The position numbers and the translations under genes were made by a program. From contig JBKPOB010000022.1 in assembly GCA_046732875.1 (NCBI GenBank), positions 1 through 64,000 on the forward strand: a DNA stretch of 64,000 bases. Direction: 5' to 3'. Under the pieces are notes generated by a model. That model was not told where the DNA came from, did no database searches, and saw nothing but the letters and a program-made list of their open reading frames with translations. Origin of the DNA: Udaeobacter sp046732875. GTDB taxonomy: Bacteria; Verrucomicrobiota; Verrucomicrobiia; Chthoniobacterales; UBA10450. This document shows positions 26,368 to 36,988 of this stretch, in pieces (positions within the stretch are counted from its first letter, which is position 1; each line of letters starts with the position of its first letter).

Positions 26368-28818
26368 TCACTTGTAACGCAGCGCCTCCATTGGATCGAC
26401 GTGCGTAGCCCACCGCGCTGGTAGATAACAGGCTAATAGTGCTACGCTGGCGAGCAGTATTGCAACTGCCGTAAACGTGAACGGGTCGGTGGGACTAATT
26501 TGGTAGAGCGTTGCAGACAGGCCTCGTGCCGTGGCGAAACCGCCCAGCAATCCAATCACCAAGCCGCACCCGATCAATGCGAGAGCATGACCGAGAACCA
26601 GACGAAAGATATCGCGCGAGGCCGCACCAAGCGCCATGCGTAGTCCAATTTCACCCGTTCGCCGGGCGACCGAATATGCCATGACTCCATAAAGACCCAA
26701 TGTCGCCAATACTAGTCCGAGCATGGCGAGTGTTCCCATGAGAAGCGCGCTGAAGCGATCTCTCATTAATACCTCGGCCAAATACGCTTTCATTATTGTC
26801 ACACTTGAGATCGCCTGATTTGGATCGAGAGCGTGAATCGCACCGCGAATCGCACCGGTGAAATTTGCCGGATTGCCGTTTGTTCGTACGGCCAGGATCA
26901 ACGGGCGGATCAATGGATGATTGATTTCCTGAGCATAACCCAGATACCACACTGGCCGATCCGTCCGGAAGCCGAACCGGTCCTCTTTGACGTTCGCGAC
27001 TACTCCAACAACAGTCAGCCACGGACTATTTGTCTCATCTGCCCGACCGCGTCTAATCCGTTTGCCGATTGGATCTTGGTTTGGCCAGGCTTGTCGCGCT
27101 AATTCCTCACTGACAACAACCACAGGTATACTTTGCGCGGTGTCTTGTTCGCTCAGGTCGCGGCCCTGCAAGAGTGTGGCTCCAATCGTTTTGAGATATC
27201 CAGGGCTAACCAGACGGTGCATCGTCATCGGCGCTGAACCGGGAGCTAGCGCTGGCGCGCCCTCGACGGTAAAGCTGGATGCGGCGTCGTACAGTTGTAA
27301 TGGAAAATTTGTTGTCGTTCCGGCAGAGACGATGCCGGGCAGGCTCCTCACTCGCTCAAGTAGTTGCTGTGCAAATGCGATGCGCCCGCTCTGATCACGA
27401 TACTTGCTCGGCGGAAGCTGCATCTCAACCAGAAGCAAGTCATCCGGGATAAAACCTAATTTAATGCGCTGGAGGCTTTGAAAACTTTGCACAATCAAAC
27501 CTCCAGCTATGAGCAACATTGCTGCCATCGCGATCTCCGCCGTCACCAGAATGTCCAGCAATCGTCCACCGGATGCCCCACCCGCGCGTTGCTCTTTTTG
27601 TTTAATAACCGTGATCAGATGACGTGACCGCATCAACTTAATTGCGGGAATGGAACCAAAGACCGCAGCAGTCAGGAGTGAGAGGAAGAAAGAAAAGATA
27701 AGCACGCGGGAATCGATTCGGAAGTCGCGCAAGAAACCCGCCAGCGAGACAACTTTAACTGGACTTAATTTGCCGAGCAGCGGAACAATCCATCCCGCCA
27801 GCAGCGTACCCGCGGCGCCGCCGAGCAGAGCGAGAAGCAGACTTTCGGTGAGCAGTTGACGAACGATCCGGGCACGTCCCGCGCCTAATGCGAAGCGGAT
27901 GCTGATTTCGCCTTCTCGCGCGACGCCTCGTGCGAGCAAAAGATTTGTCAGGTTCGCGCAACAGATTAGCAATAGAAATACGACAGCGGTCACCAATGCG
28001 AAGAGCGCCTTCCTGGTGCGACCTTCTAGGTCGCCCATCAAGTTTTGCCGCAGCGAAATGAGCTTGTAGCTCCAGCCTTGCCTGATTTGTGGATACTCAA
28101 CGGCCAGACGCGCCGTAATTTGTTTCAATTCCGCCTCCGCGGTCCGGAGGGGCACGCCCGGCTTCAATCTTGCCACTACATCGTAGGCTGGCTGCGCGCG
28201 TTGATCCAGTGAAGCGGAATTAATGTCACTCTGGAGCGGGACCCAGATGTCTGCCGCAAACGGCATATTAAATCCAGAGGGAAAAATACCGACGACCATG
28301 TAGCTGTCATCATCCAGTGTCAGCGATTGCCCAACTAATTTTGGATCGCCACCGAACCGGCGTTGCCAAAGCTCATAACTAATCAGCGCAACCCTCGGGC
28401 CGCCGGGTCGATCTTCTTCTTCAAGAAAAGTTCGTCCGGCAAATAATTTGACGCTTAAAGTCGTTAGGTAATCAACCGTTACGGCTGCGCCAGGCAACCG
28501 CTCGGGTTCACCCCCACTAGCGAAATTGAATGAACGGGGAGTTGCAATTCCGTTAACCGTGAAAGAACGGCTTTGTTCGCGATATGCGTTGTACTCCAGT
28601 GCTGAGGTCAGATAAGGATCGCGGCCTTCACGAATCGCGTAGCCGCAAACTACGGCTTCCGGTTGCTGTATTGGAAGTGGACGGAAAAACAGCGCATTGA
28701 GGGCGCTGAACACGGCGATGTTCGCGCCAATGCCGAGCGCGAGCGTTGAGACGGCAATGAAGGTGAAAACCGGCGTCTTCACCAACATTCGCACCGCGTA
28801 TTTCAAATCGGCGATCAT
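26368..28818 (-). CDS. ADOP/MacB-type ABC permease (copy 2)
   Basis: The 816-residue permease opens MIADLKYAVRMLVKTPVFTF and carries ALGIGANIAVFSALNALFFR, the central FtsX block ANLTNLLLARGVAREGEISI, and the C-terminal block LGLYGVMAYSVARRTGEIGL. It ends DPMEALRYK. Its ATG overlaps the stop of the ATPase gene by one base (TAATG), the tightest coupling in the cluster. This suggests the ATPase and this permease are made in fixed ratio. Compared with copies 7-9 it is clearly divergent, so it is not a recent duplicate of them. Confidence 0.9.
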   Translation of the reverse strand: MIADLKYAVRMLVKTPVFTFIAVSTLALGIGANIAVFSALNALFFRPLPIQQPEAVVCGYAIREGRDPYLTSALEYNAYREQSRSFTVNGIATPRSFNFASGGEPERLPGAAVTVDYLTTLSVKLFAGRTFLEEEDRPGGPRVALISYELWQRRFGGDPKLVGQSLTLDDDSYMVVGIFPSGFNMPFAADIWVPLQSDINSASLDQRAQPAYDVVARLKPGVPLRTAEAELKQITARLAVEYPQIRQGWSYKLISLRQNLMGDLEGRTRKALFALVTAVVFLLLICCANLTNLLLARGVAREGEISIRFALGAGRARIVRQLLTESLLLALLGGAAGTLLAGWIVPLLGKLSPVKVVSLAGFLRDFRIDSRVLIFSFFLSLLTAAVFGSIPAIKLMRSRHLITVIKQKEQRAGGASGGRLLDILVTAEIAMAAMLLIAGGLIVQSFQSLQRIKLGFIPDDLLLVEMQLPPSKYRDQSGRIAFAQQLLERVRSLPGIVSAGTTTNFPLQLYDAASSFTVEGAPALAPGSAPMTMHRLVSPGYLKTIGATLLQGRDLSEQDTAQSIPVVVVSEELARQAWPNQDPIGKRIRRGRADETNSPWLTVVGVVANVKEDRFGFRTDRPVWYLGYAQEINHPLIRPLILAVRTNGNPANFTGAIRGAIHALDPNQAISSVTIMKAYLAEVLMRDRFSALLMGTLAMLGLVLATLGLYGVMAYSVARRTGEIGLRMALGAASRDIFRLVLGHALALIGCGLVIGLLGGFATARGLSATLYQISPTDPFTFTAVAILLASVALLACYLPARWATHVDPMEALRYK

Positions 28819-29489
28819 TATTCCCCTTTCACAATCCAGCCGTCGCGCAGTTGAATGACGCGTTTGCCGTACGATGCATTCTTCTCGGAGTGCGTGACCT
28901 GCACGATGGTCATGCCTTGCTCGTTCAACTTACAGAAGAGTTCCATGATCTCTTCACCCTGGCTGGAGTGCAGGTTCCCAGTCGGTTCGTCGGCCAGCAG
29001 AAGTTTTGGTTCGGCGATGATCGCGCGCGCGACGCCCACAAGTTGCTGTTGTCCGCCGGAAAGCTGACTCGGATATAAATCTTTTTTACCGACGATTTGG
29101 AAACGGTCGAGCATGTCCGCCACCATTGCGGCACGTTCGCTTTTTTTGTAGTGACGGTACGACAACGGGATATCGAGGTTCTCGTAAACGGTGAGGTCGT
29201 CGAGCAAATGATATTGCTGGAACACGAATCCGATCTGCTCGTTCCGCAGCGTGGCACGCTCCTTCGGCTTCAAATGATGCACCGCGGTAGCACCCAAAAA
29301 ATATTCACCGGACCAACCGTGATCGTGCATGCCGAGGATGTGCAGCAGCGTGGATTTACCCGCGCCGGAAGGCCCCATTACGGAGACGAAGTCGCCTTCC
29401 TCCACCTCCAGGCTGATGTCGCGCAAGACGTAAAAGAACTTTTCCTTTGCCAGGGGATAACAGCGTTCCAGATTTTTGAGTTTGATCAT
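28818..29489 (-). CDS. ABC transporter ATP-binding protein, LolD/MacB-like (second ATPase)
   Basis: The 223-residue ATPase has Walker A GPSGAGKST (about residue 40), Q-loop GFVFQQYHLL, signature LSGGQQQLVGVARAI, Walker B LLLADEPTGNL and the switch histidine in QVTHSEKN. It belongs to the LolD/MacB/FtsE group that powers MacB-like permeases. The signature is followed by LVG instead of the usual RVA. ATG 29489 lies 2 nt after the stop of copy 3; an in-frame TTG at 29495 would overlap that stop. It splits the permease run into nine upstream and two downstream. Which permeases it serves cannot be decided from sequence; the TAATG overlap points to copy 2. Confidence 0.92.
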   Translation of the reverse strand: MIKLKNLERCYPLAKEKFFYVLRDISLEVEEGDFVSVMGPSGAGKSTLLHILGMHDHGWSGEYFLGATAVHHLKPKERATLRNEQIGFVFQQYHLLDDLTVYENLDIPLSYRHYKKSERAAMVADMLDRFQIVGKKDLYPSQLSGGQQQLVGVARAIIAEPKLLLADEPTGNLHSSQGEEIMELFCKLNEQGMTIVQVTHSEKNASYGKRVIQLRDGWIVKGE

Positions 29490-29491
29490 GA

Positions 29492-31951
29492 TCAAGCGTT
29501 GTGATCTAGCGCGATCACTGGATCGGCGCGTGTCGCGCGAATGGCGGGAATGCAGCTGGCGAGCAGCGCGAGAGTCGCGAGGCCACAGGTCATAAGAATA
29601 AAAGTCTCCGGATCGAATACGCTTACGTTGTAGAGCAGTGCACGCAAGGCGCTTGTGCTCAATACCGCGACGATGAGTCCGATGGCGGTTCCAGCGATAA
29701 CGAGCTTGAGCGAGCGGCCGAGGATTAGTTTCAGGACATCGCGGCGCTGCGCGCCAAGCGCCATTCGTACGCCGATTTCATGCGTCCGCTGGACGACAAG
29801 AAATGATATGACTCCATAGATTCCGACGCTCGCAAGCACGACCGCGACACAGGCGAATACTCCGAGCAAAACGACAGAAAGCCGCCGCGGCGCGACTGAA
29901 TCGGCGATCACGTTCTCGAATGTGCGAACATTCGCGAGAGGCACCGCCGGGTCTACCGCCTGAATTTCACGCCGAATCGCTGGAAGCAAACTTTGTGCGT
30001 CCTGGTTACTCCTGACTACGTAGATTGTGGTGAAGTACGGCTCCTGAGCGAATGGAACGTACATCTCCGGTTTAGGATCGACATCCAATCCGAAATGGCG
30101 GATGTCCCCCACAACTCCGATGATCGTAATCCATTTCGGATTTTCAGACATTCCTCCCATTACAATCCGCTTTCCCAACGCGTCCTGATTCCGCCAGAAT
30201 TTTTTCGCGAAGGCCTGATTAACGATGATTACGCGCGGCGCATCTGCGTTGTCCGCATCGGTAAATAAGCGGCCCCTAATCAAGGGCGTTTCGAGTGCGC
30301 GAAAATATTGGGGGGACACTTGACGCTTCTCTTCGTCGGGACTTGGGCTGTTATCGTTCGAAGGCTGGCCTTCAATCACAAAAGACCAATCACTGTTCGT
30401 GCCGGCAAGCGGCAGGATCGTGCTGAACCCCGCAGCCTGCACTCCCGGCAGCGCAGCGATTCGGCGTTGCGCTTCATTATTGAAGCGGACGATCGACGAA
30501 TCGTCGGTGTACTGAACCTTCGGCAGCGAGATTTCGAACGTCATTGCATTGCGCGGATTGAAACCGGGATTCACGTTTTGCAGCCTCGCGAAACTTTTAA
30601 TCAAAAGGCCGGCGCCGCTGAGCAGAACCAGTGCGAGCGCGACCTCGGCGATAACGAGTCCATTGCGCAAACGATTCCGTCGACTGCCTTGCATTGACCC
30701 GCGCCCGCCTTCTTTGAGTGCTTCAGTCAACTCTGGTCGCGCGCTGGCCAGACCAGGAGCCAGACCGAAAATGATTCCGGTTCCGACGCAAATCACCAGC
30801 GTCACAACCAACACGCTCAGATCGACATTCACTTCGCCCAGCCGCGGCACCGTTTGCGCGCCGATTGCCTTCAGTGATTTAACTCCCCACAAAGCGAGGA
30901 GAACCCCGACCGCGCCGCCAATCACCGCCAGCAGCCCGCTCTCAGTGAAAACTTGTTTGAGTAATTGCAGTGGACCGGCACCGAGCGCCACCCGGACAGC
31001 TATTTCGCGTTCGCGAGCGGTGGCGCGCGCAAGCAACATCGTAGTGAGATTCGCACAGGCGATCAGCAGAACGAGGAAGATTGCGGCGAGCAAGACGAAC
31101 AGCGCCGGACGCATCCCGCCCACAGCCAGGCCATGCAGCGACAACACGTCGCCACCAAAACTGTTGCCCTGTGTATAGTTGTTTGGATGCTCGCGGCGCA
31201 TCTCGGCGTTGATGGTCTCGATCTCCGCCTGTGCCTGCGCGACTGAAGTACCCGCCGCTAATCGCGCAACAACGTAGAAACTTCGCGAATAGCGCGCTTT
31301 CATTTGTTCATCTGTGAACGCGAGTGGCTTCCAAATCTCGGCGCGTTCAGTAAATTGCCCGCCGTTGCCCAGATTGAAGAGCTGAAGCGGAAAATCGAAA
31401 CTGGCCGGCATCACGCCAACGACAGTGAAAATTTTACCGTTGAGAAGCAGCTTCGTCCCGATAATTTGCGGATCGCTGTTGAACCGGCGTTTCCACAGGC
31501 GTTCGCTGATGATTGCGACATCATCGCGGCCTAGCGTGCATTCTTCCGCTTCGAAGAGTCGACCCTTGATCGGTAAAACGCCGAGTAACGGCAACACGCC
31601 TGCAGTGACAGTCGCTCCTGCAATCCGTTCGGGTCGATCTTCGCCGCCTAGGTTGAAACTTGTGTAACCAAACGCGCCCAGCTTCTCAAAGCCGTGTGCG
31701 CGCGTCTCATAATCGACAAACTCAGCCGGGGATACCGGAATGCGTTCCAGATTTTGAGATTTGAAGTGCTGCAGGAGGAGGACCAGCTGCTGCGGCATTC
31801 GATAGGGCAACGGCCGAACCAGCAGGGCATTGACCAGACTCAGAACGGCGGTGCTTGCGCCGATAGCAAGCGCGAGTGTCAAGACCGCCACAACAGTAAA
31901 GCCCGGGGATTTAGCAAGCTGGCGAAGCGCGTATCGGAGATCGTTTAGCAT
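29492..31951 (-). CDS. ADOP/MacB-type ABC permease (copy 3)
   Basis: The 819-residue permease starts MLNDLRYALRQLAKSPGFTV and has LALAIGASTAVLSLVNALLV. The central FtsX block is ANLTTMLLARATAREREIAV, and the C-terminal block is VGIYGVISFLVVQRTHEIGV. Its end (RADPVIALDHNA) departs from the P-I-E/Q-A-L-R-x-E tail shared by most copies. ATG 31951 is chosen over a TTG 24 nt upstream because MLNDLRYALRQL is the conserved opening. The gene ends 2 nt before the second ATPase ATG. Upstream, a 47-nt gap to copy 4 holds a heptameric array. Confidence 0.9.
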   Translation of the reverse strand: MLNDLRYALRQLAKSPGFTVVAVLTLALAIGASTAVLSLVNALLVRPLPYRMPQQLVLLLQHFKSQNLERIPVSPAEFVDYETRAHGFEKLGAFGYTSFNLGGEDRPERIAGATVTAGVLPLLGVLPIKGRLFEAEECTLGRDDVAIISERLWKRRFNSDPQIIGTKLLLNGKIFTVVGVMPASFDFPLQLFNLGNGGQFTERAEIWKPLAFTDEQMKARYSRSFYVVARLAAGTSVAQAQAEIETINAEMRREHPNNYTQGNSFGGDVLSLHGLAVGGMRPALFVLLAAIFLVLLIACANLTTMLLARATAREREIAVRVALGAGPLQLLKQVFTESGLLAVIGGAVGVLLALWGVKSLKAIGAQTVPRLGEVNVDLSVLVVTLVICVGTGIIFGLAPGLASARPELTEALKEGGRGSMQGSRRNRLRNGLVIAEVALALVLLSGAGLLIKSFARLQNVNPGFNPRNAMTFEISLPKVQYTDDSSIVRFNNEAQRRIAALPGVQAAGFSTILPLAGTNSDWSFVIEGQPSNDNSPSPDEEKRQVSPQYFRALETPLIRGRLFTDADNADAPRVIIVNQAFAKKFWRNQDALGKRIVMGGMSENPKWITIIGVVGDIRHFGLDVDPKPEMYVPFAQEPYFTTIYVVRSNQDAQSLLPAIRREIQAVDPAVPLANVRTFENVIADSVAPRRLSVVLLGVFACVAVVLASVGIYGVISFLVVQRTHEIGVRMALGAQRRDVLKLILGRSLKLVIAGTAIGLIVAVLSTSALRALLYNVSVFDPETFILMTCGLATLALLASCIPAIRATRADPVIALDHNA

Positions 31952-31962
31952 AGATTTTCGCC

Positions 31963-31997
31963 AATCAGCAATCAAAAATCAAAAATCAAAAATTCGT
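31963..31997. repeat. 7-bp tandem array, AATCAAA family (permease 4-3 gap)
   Basis: Units are aatcagc, aatcaaa, aatcaaa, aatcaaa, aattcgt with an exact 7-bp step. It fills the gap between two co-directional permease genes, just before the copy 4 stop. The same units occur on the opposite strand at 52517-52551. Confidence 0.75.
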
Positions 31998-31998
31998 T

Positions 31999-34470
31999 TC
32001 ATTCCATTCGCAGTGCTTCGATGGGATCCACTCGGCTGGCACGCCGCGCGGGCAAAAAGCAGGCGCCGAGCGCCACCAGTAAAAGCGTCACCAGAGCGCT
32101 GATGAGCGCTGCGGGATCCAACGGTGTGACGTTGTAGAGGACACTCCTCAACGCACGGCTGGTGACAAAGGCCCCGAGCAATCCCGCGGCGAGTCCGATT
32201 CCGACGAGAACAGCCCCTTGACCGAGGACAAGCCGCAGGACATCACCGCGGCTGGCACCGAGGGCAAAACGAATGCCCAGCTCGCGTGTGCGTTGTGTCA
32301 CCACCAGAGCCATCACGCCATACAACCCGACACTGGCAAGCCCCAGCGCCAAACCAGCAAAGACTCCAAGCATCGCCATCGTTAGGCGATGCGAAGCCAG
32401 GCTTGCGCCAATGTTTTCTTCCATCGTGGCGACATCGGCCACGGCCTGCTCGGGATCGATCGCAGCCACTGCTTGTTTGACGACATTCACCAGCGAATGC
32501 GGGTCGCGCCCGGACGCTGCGCGCACGATGAGGTTTTCCTGTTTGTTAGGAAATTGCGCGGCGCTGAAATACATCATCGGCAAATTGCGGAGATCGATCT
32601 TGTCGCCCGGCGCGTTGTTGCGCGTGTGCGATACCACGCCGACGATCGTCACCGGAACTCCGGGTTGGTTAGGCTCACCAATCGTTACCGGATCGTCGAT
32701 CTGTTTCCCAATCGGATCCTGCTTCGGGAAAAATCGCTGCGCCGCCAGCTCGTCGATAATCATCACGCGTGGATGATTGGCGATGTCCTCATTGGAAAAA
32801 GTTCGTCCGCGTAAGATCGACATTTCGAGCGCACGAAAATAATCCGGCGAAATGATCGTCATTTCGCTGATCGGTTCCTGGCCAGGCGGGTCGGGCGGCG
32901 TCCCGGTAATGTGAAATGAGCTGTCCCACTCGCCGGTATCGAACGGTGCGTTATGGCAAACGGCGGCGCTGCTGATGCCGGGCCACGCTTTTACTTTCTC
33001 GATGAGCTGATCATAAAAGCGCACGATTTTGTCTTGCGAATCGTAGCGCGCTGCAGGCAACGCGATGCTCGTGACTAAGAGACCGCGCGGGTTGAACCCG
33101 AGCGGGACTTGCTCGGCGCGCCAGAAACTTTTCAGCGTTAATCCCGCCGCTGCGAGCAAGATCACGGCAAGGGCAACCTGGGCAACGACGAGAACGGAAC
33201 GCGCGCGCTGGTGTTGAACGCCGTCGCTTCCGCGCCCGCCGTTATCGTGAAGCTCGTTCGCCATCGAGATATTATTTGAAATGCGCGACGCAGGCCAAAT
33301 GCCGGCGAGAAATGCCGCCACGACGGCAACGCCGGTCGTGAAAAGCAAAACCGTCGGGTCAATGTTCGTTTCTTGAAAACGCGAAATATTCGGCGGCGAG
33401 ATCGCTCGGATCGTATCGAGACTCCAAAGCGCGATGGGCACAGCGCAGCATCCGCCTAACAATGCGATCACTCCGGTTTCGACTAAGACTTGCCGCACCA
33501 AACGCCAGCGGCTCGCACCAAGCGCTGCGCGCACAGCGAGTTCTTTGCGCCGGGAAAGTCCCCGGGCGAGTTGGAGATTCGCGACATTCGCGCATGCGAT
33601 GAGAAGGACGCAGCCGACCGCCGCGAGGAGCAAATAGAGAAGATGTCGATATTCGCCGATCGCAAACTCGAGTAACGGCTTCGCGGAAACCTGCCGCCCC
33701 GCATTCGAATCAGGATAACGCCGGGCGAGATCGGCGGCGATCGTGTCGAGCTCCGCGATCGCCTGCGTCAGCGTCGCGCCGGGTTTCAATCGACCGAGAC
33801 AGGAAAACGCCTGGTGATCTCCGCGTGAAAGAAAATCGTGATCGGCACGCAAATCCGCCAGCGGAAGCATGACGTCGCAATCGCGCGGAAAACGAACGCG
33901 TTCGGGAACAACTCCGATAATTTCTCGCGGCACACCATCGATGTTTAACCGCTGTCCGAGCGCGAGCGGCAAGGCACCGAAGCGCAATCGCCAGAGTCGC
34001 TCACTGATGAGGGCGACCTTAGCGGCGCCCGGCACATCATCCTTTTCGACAAAATCGCGCCCGAGTCGCGGCGGGACTTGCAAAATCGACAGATAATTTG
34101 CGGTGACGCGCGCCGCCGTGGCGCGTTCGGGAGGCGCGCTGCTGTCGGCGCCCGATACATTCACACCTTCTCGCCTGACGAGTGCGAGATCCGTGAAACT
34201 GCGCTGCGCTGCGCGCCAGTCGAGATAATTCATGTAACTCACCGAACCTGATTCGAAACCGGACGGCCCGAGCAATCTCTCGCGGAGCAGCACCAGTTGT
34301 TCTGAATGTGGATAAGGCAACGGGCGCAACAGAACCGCGTTAACAACGCTGAAAATCGCAGTGTTTGCCCCGATACCGAGCGCAAGTACGAGAACGGCGA
34401 CGAACGCGAACCCTGGCTGCTTCAGTAGCATTCGAAATGCGTAGCGCAGATCGTGAAGAGTTGTTTCCAT
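31999..34470 (-). CDS. ADOP/MacB-type ABC permease (copy 4)
   Basis: The 823-residue permease begins METTLHDLRYAFRMLLKQPG, with ALGIGANTAIFSVVNAVLLR. The central FtsX block is ANVANLQLARGLSRRKELAV, and the C-terminal block is GLYGVMALVVTQRTRELGIR. It ends DPIEALRME. The open frame extends to 34581 without family similarity and would overlap copy 5, so ATG 34470 is used; it lies 14 nt after the copy 5 stop. With MacB-type topology it should be an inner-membrane protein with two large periplasmic domains. Confidence 0.9.
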   Translation of the reverse strand: METTLHDLRYAFRMLLKQPGFAFVAVLVLALGIGANTAIFSVVNAVLLRPLPYPHSEQLVLLRERLLGPSGFESGSVSYMNYLDWRAAQRSFTDLALVRREGVNVSGADSSAPPERATAARVTANYLSILQVPPRLGRDFVEKDDVPGAAKVALISERLWRLRFGALPLALGQRLNIDGVPREIIGVVPERVRFPRDCDVMLPLADLRADHDFLSRGDHQAFSCLGRLKPGATLTQAIAELDTIAADLARRYPDSNAGRQVSAKPLLEFAIGEYRHLLYLLLAAVGCVLLIACANVANLQLARGLSRRKELAVRAALGASRWRLVRQVLVETGVIALLGGCCAVPIALWSLDTIRAISPPNISRFQETNIDPTVLLFTTGVAVVAAFLAGIWPASRISNNISMANELHDNGGRGSDGVQHQRARSVLVVAQVALAVILLAAAGLTLKSFWRAEQVPLGFNPRGLLVTSIALPAARYDSQDKIVRFYDQLIEKVKAWPGISSAAVCHNAPFDTGEWDSSFHITGTPPDPPGQEPISEMTIISPDYFRALEMSILRGRTFSNEDIANHPRVMIIDELAAQRFFPKQDPIGKQIDDPVTIGEPNQPGVPVTIVGVVSHTRNNAPGDKIDLRNLPMMYFSAAQFPNKQENLIVRAASGRDPHSLVNVVKQAVAAIDPEQAVADVATMEENIGASLASHRLTMAMLGVFAGLALGLASVGLYGVMALVVTQRTRELGIRFALGASRGDVLRLVLGQGAVLVGIGLAAGLLGAFVTSRALRSVLYNVTPLDPAALISALVTLLLVALGACFLPARRASRVDPIEALRME

Positions 34471-34484
34471 ATTAGTTGTTCGGG

Positions 34485-36941
34485 CTATTCGGAGTGGAGC
34501 GCGGCGATCGGATTCACGCGGCAGGCGCGGCGCGCTGGAATTAACGAAGCGGCAATCGCAAGCAGCGCGAGGACGAGGCAAACTGTGGCGAAAATGAATG
34601 GATCACTCGCCGTAACGCCGAAGAGCAGGCTCGACATCAGGCGCGTGAGAAGAAGCGCAGCGACCATCCCGGCAATGATGCCGGCGAGGGCCAATCGAAC
34701 GCCCTGACCAACGATCAGTTGCAGGACATGCCGGTCTTGTGCGCCGACGGAAATGCGAATGCCGATTTCCTGCTGCCGTTGGCTAACGGAATACGCAATG
34801 ATCGCGTAGAGCCCGATGGTGACAAGCAGCAGCGCGATCCCGGCAAACATCGCGAGAAGGACGAGCGCGAGGCGTTTCGGCCCGAAGACGCGCGCGATGA
34901 TCTCGTCGTAGGTGAGGACATCGAACACGGCCAGCTGCGGATCGAGCGCGGCGACTTCCTTGCGCACCAGCGGCACGATCGCGGAAACATTTCTTCGCGC
35001 GTGCACGATCAGCGCCATGTCGCGCGTTTCGTTAGGGTACTGACGGTATGAGAGATAGAACTCCGGTCGGTCCCGATGACTGAGCGATAATCCCTGCGCG
35101 ACATCGGCGACCACGCCTACCACTGTGATCCAATCATTCGTGTCGTTCGGGGAAGTTGCTGTTTCAGAGCTCAGGCTGCCGAGCTTGAACCGTTGCCCAA
35201 TTGGATCAGAATCAGGCCAGTAGTTCGCGGCCATCGTTCTGCTGATGACCGCGACACGCCGCGTGCGTTCATTGTCGTCAGGCGCGAGGAAGCGCCCCTG
35301 CAACAGCGGCACTCCCATGAGGCGATGGTATTCCGACGTGACGACGCGGTAGCTCGCGTTGAGCAATTTGCCGGCTGATTGCGGCGCGTTTCCTTCGATC
35401 ACGAGATCTCGTGCCGCGCTTCGCTCAGCCATCGGGCGCGTCGAGACTGCGGCGCTGCCTTCCACGCCGGGCGCAGTGGTGAGGCGAGAGAGCAATTGTT
35501 CGTAGAACGCAGTCAGCTTTGCCGCATCGGGATAACGCACCTCCGGCAACGAGACACGCATCGTGACCAGATTTTCCGGCCGCAGGCCGAAGCGCAGACT
35601 CGTGAGGCGCTGATAACTCTTGATCATCAAGCCGGTGCCGCTCAGGACAACCACGGCAAGGGCGATCTCCGTGACAATCAGGAGATTGCGAATGCGGCTT
35701 CCGCGGCGACCACCCGCTGTGCCGCGCCCGCTCTCCTTGAGCGCTTCATTAAAATTTGGACGCGACGATTGTAGCGCAGGCGAAAGGCCGACGAGCAGAC
35801 CAAGAACGAGTGATACGGCAATCGTAAAGAGTAGGACCTTGTAGTTGACCGCGACGATCGCTTCTTCCGCGATGTAGGATGGCGGAATCAGCGACATCAG
35901 CACCGGCACGCACCAGGTTGCAAACAGCAAGCCTAACGAGCCACCAAGCAGCGGGAAAACGAGCGCTTCAGCGAGTAGTTGCCGTACGATGCGCGCGCGG
36001 CTGGCGCCGAGGGCCATGCGCGTGGCGATTTCGTGCGTGCGGGCGCTGGCGCGGGCGAGAAGCAGGTTGGCCACGTTCGCGCACGACATGAGGAGGACGA
36101 GTCCGATCGCGGCACTGAGGATTAACAACGCGGGTCGGAGTGTGCCGATCACCGCTTCCCCAACATCCTCCGCCCAGAGGCGCAGCCCGCTGTACTCGGG
36201 ATTTGTTGCGACATGTTCCTTCTCGATCTGCGCGGCCCAGCTTTGCAACTCCGCCGTCGCGCGCTCCAGCGGCAGACCGGGCCGAAGCACGCCCGCGATC
36301 CAAAGACGTCGCGTCGCACGATCCGACTCCGCCGGGTTCAAGCCGATGGGTACCCACACGTCTGATCCCCAGAAGAGATAGCGCGGTGGCATCACCCCGA
36401 TCACGTTGTAGAACTGCCCGTTCATCCGGATCTGTCTGCCAACAATATCTGGCGAAGCGTGATACCGGCGCTGCCATAGCCGATAGCTGATCACCGCGAC
36501 TTTCTCAGCACCCAGACGATCGTCCTCGACTGTGAACGTCCGCCCAAGCAGCGTCGGCATATTCGTTAGGCGAAAGAGGCTTGCAGTCGCTTCAGCCACT
36601 GAGACGCGCTCCGCCGCATCGCCTTCCTCGATCGTCATATCGAGATGCCGCAAAGCCGTCGTCTCGGTGAAGACATGATTGAGTCGGCGCAGCTCGAAAT
36701 ATTCCGGAGCCGAAAAGAACCATGAGGTCAGATCGCGACGCGGATACTCCGCCCGCAATGCAATAAACTGGCCCTCGTATTTATAGGGAAACGGATGGAT
36801 CCACGCGCCGTCGATGATGCTGTACAGCGCGCTGCTTGCGCCGATGCCGATAGCGAGGATCAGGATAATGACAATCGACGAGCCGAGGTTCTTGCCTAAC
36901 AAGCGCAAGCCGTAACGGAAGTCTTGGAGGAAACTGGGCAT
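34485..36941 (-). CDS. ADOP/MacB-type ABC permease (copy 5)
   Basis: The 818-residue permease begins MPSFLQDFRYGLRLLGKNLG. Its first membrane helix is atypical (LAIGIGASSALYSIIDGAWI, followed by HPFPY). The central block is ANVANLLLARASARTHEIAT and the late block is IGLYAIIAYSVSQRQQEIGI. It ends NPIAALHSE. It is one of the more divergent members. A frame on the plus strand across this gene is a codon-phase shadow. The gap to copy 6 upstream is 82 nt and contains a heptameric array, a possible place for an internal promoter or RNA processing, though none is clear. Confidence 0.9.
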   Translation of the reverse strand: MPSFLQDFRYGLRLLGKNLGSSIVIILILAIGIGASSALYSIIDGAWIHPFPYKYEGQFIALRAEYPRRDLTSWFFSAPEYFELRRLNHVFTETTALRHLDMTIEEGDAAERVSVAEATASLFRLTNMPTLLGRTFTVEDDRLGAEKVAVISYRLWQRRYHASPDIVGRQIRMNGQFYNVIGVMPPRYLFWGSDVWVPIGLNPAESDRATRRLWIAGVLRPGLPLERATAELQSWAAQIEKEHVATNPEYSGLRLWAEDVGEAVIGTLRPALLILSAAIGLVLLMSCANVANLLLARASARTHEIATRMALGASRARIVRQLLAEALVFPLLGGSLGLLFATWCVPVLMSLIPPSYIAEEAIVAVNYKVLLFTIAVSLVLGLLVGLSPALQSSRPNFNEALKESGRGTAGGRRGSRIRNLLIVTEIALAVVVLSGTGLMIKSYQRLTSLRFGLRPENLVTMRVSLPEVRYPDAAKLTAFYEQLLSRLTTAPGVEGSAAVSTRPMAERSAARDLVIEGNAPQSAGKLLNASYRVVTSEYHRLMGVPLLQGRFLAPDDNERTRRVAVISRTMAANYWPDSDPIGQRFKLGSLSSETATSPNDTNDWITVVGVVADVAQGLSLSHRDRPEFYLSYRQYPNETRDMALIVHARRNVSAIVPLVRKEVAALDPQLAVFDVLTYDEIIARVFGPKRLALVLLAMFAGIALLLVTIGLYAIIAYSVSQRQQEIGIRISVGAQDRHVLQLIVGQGVRLALAGIIAGMVAALLLTRLMSSLLFGVTASDPFIFATVCLVLALLAIAASLIPARRACRVNPIAALHSE

Positions 36942-36988
36942 GGCCTAACGAATTATTTCGTGCGGTGGCGGCGTTTTCATTCTGAAAT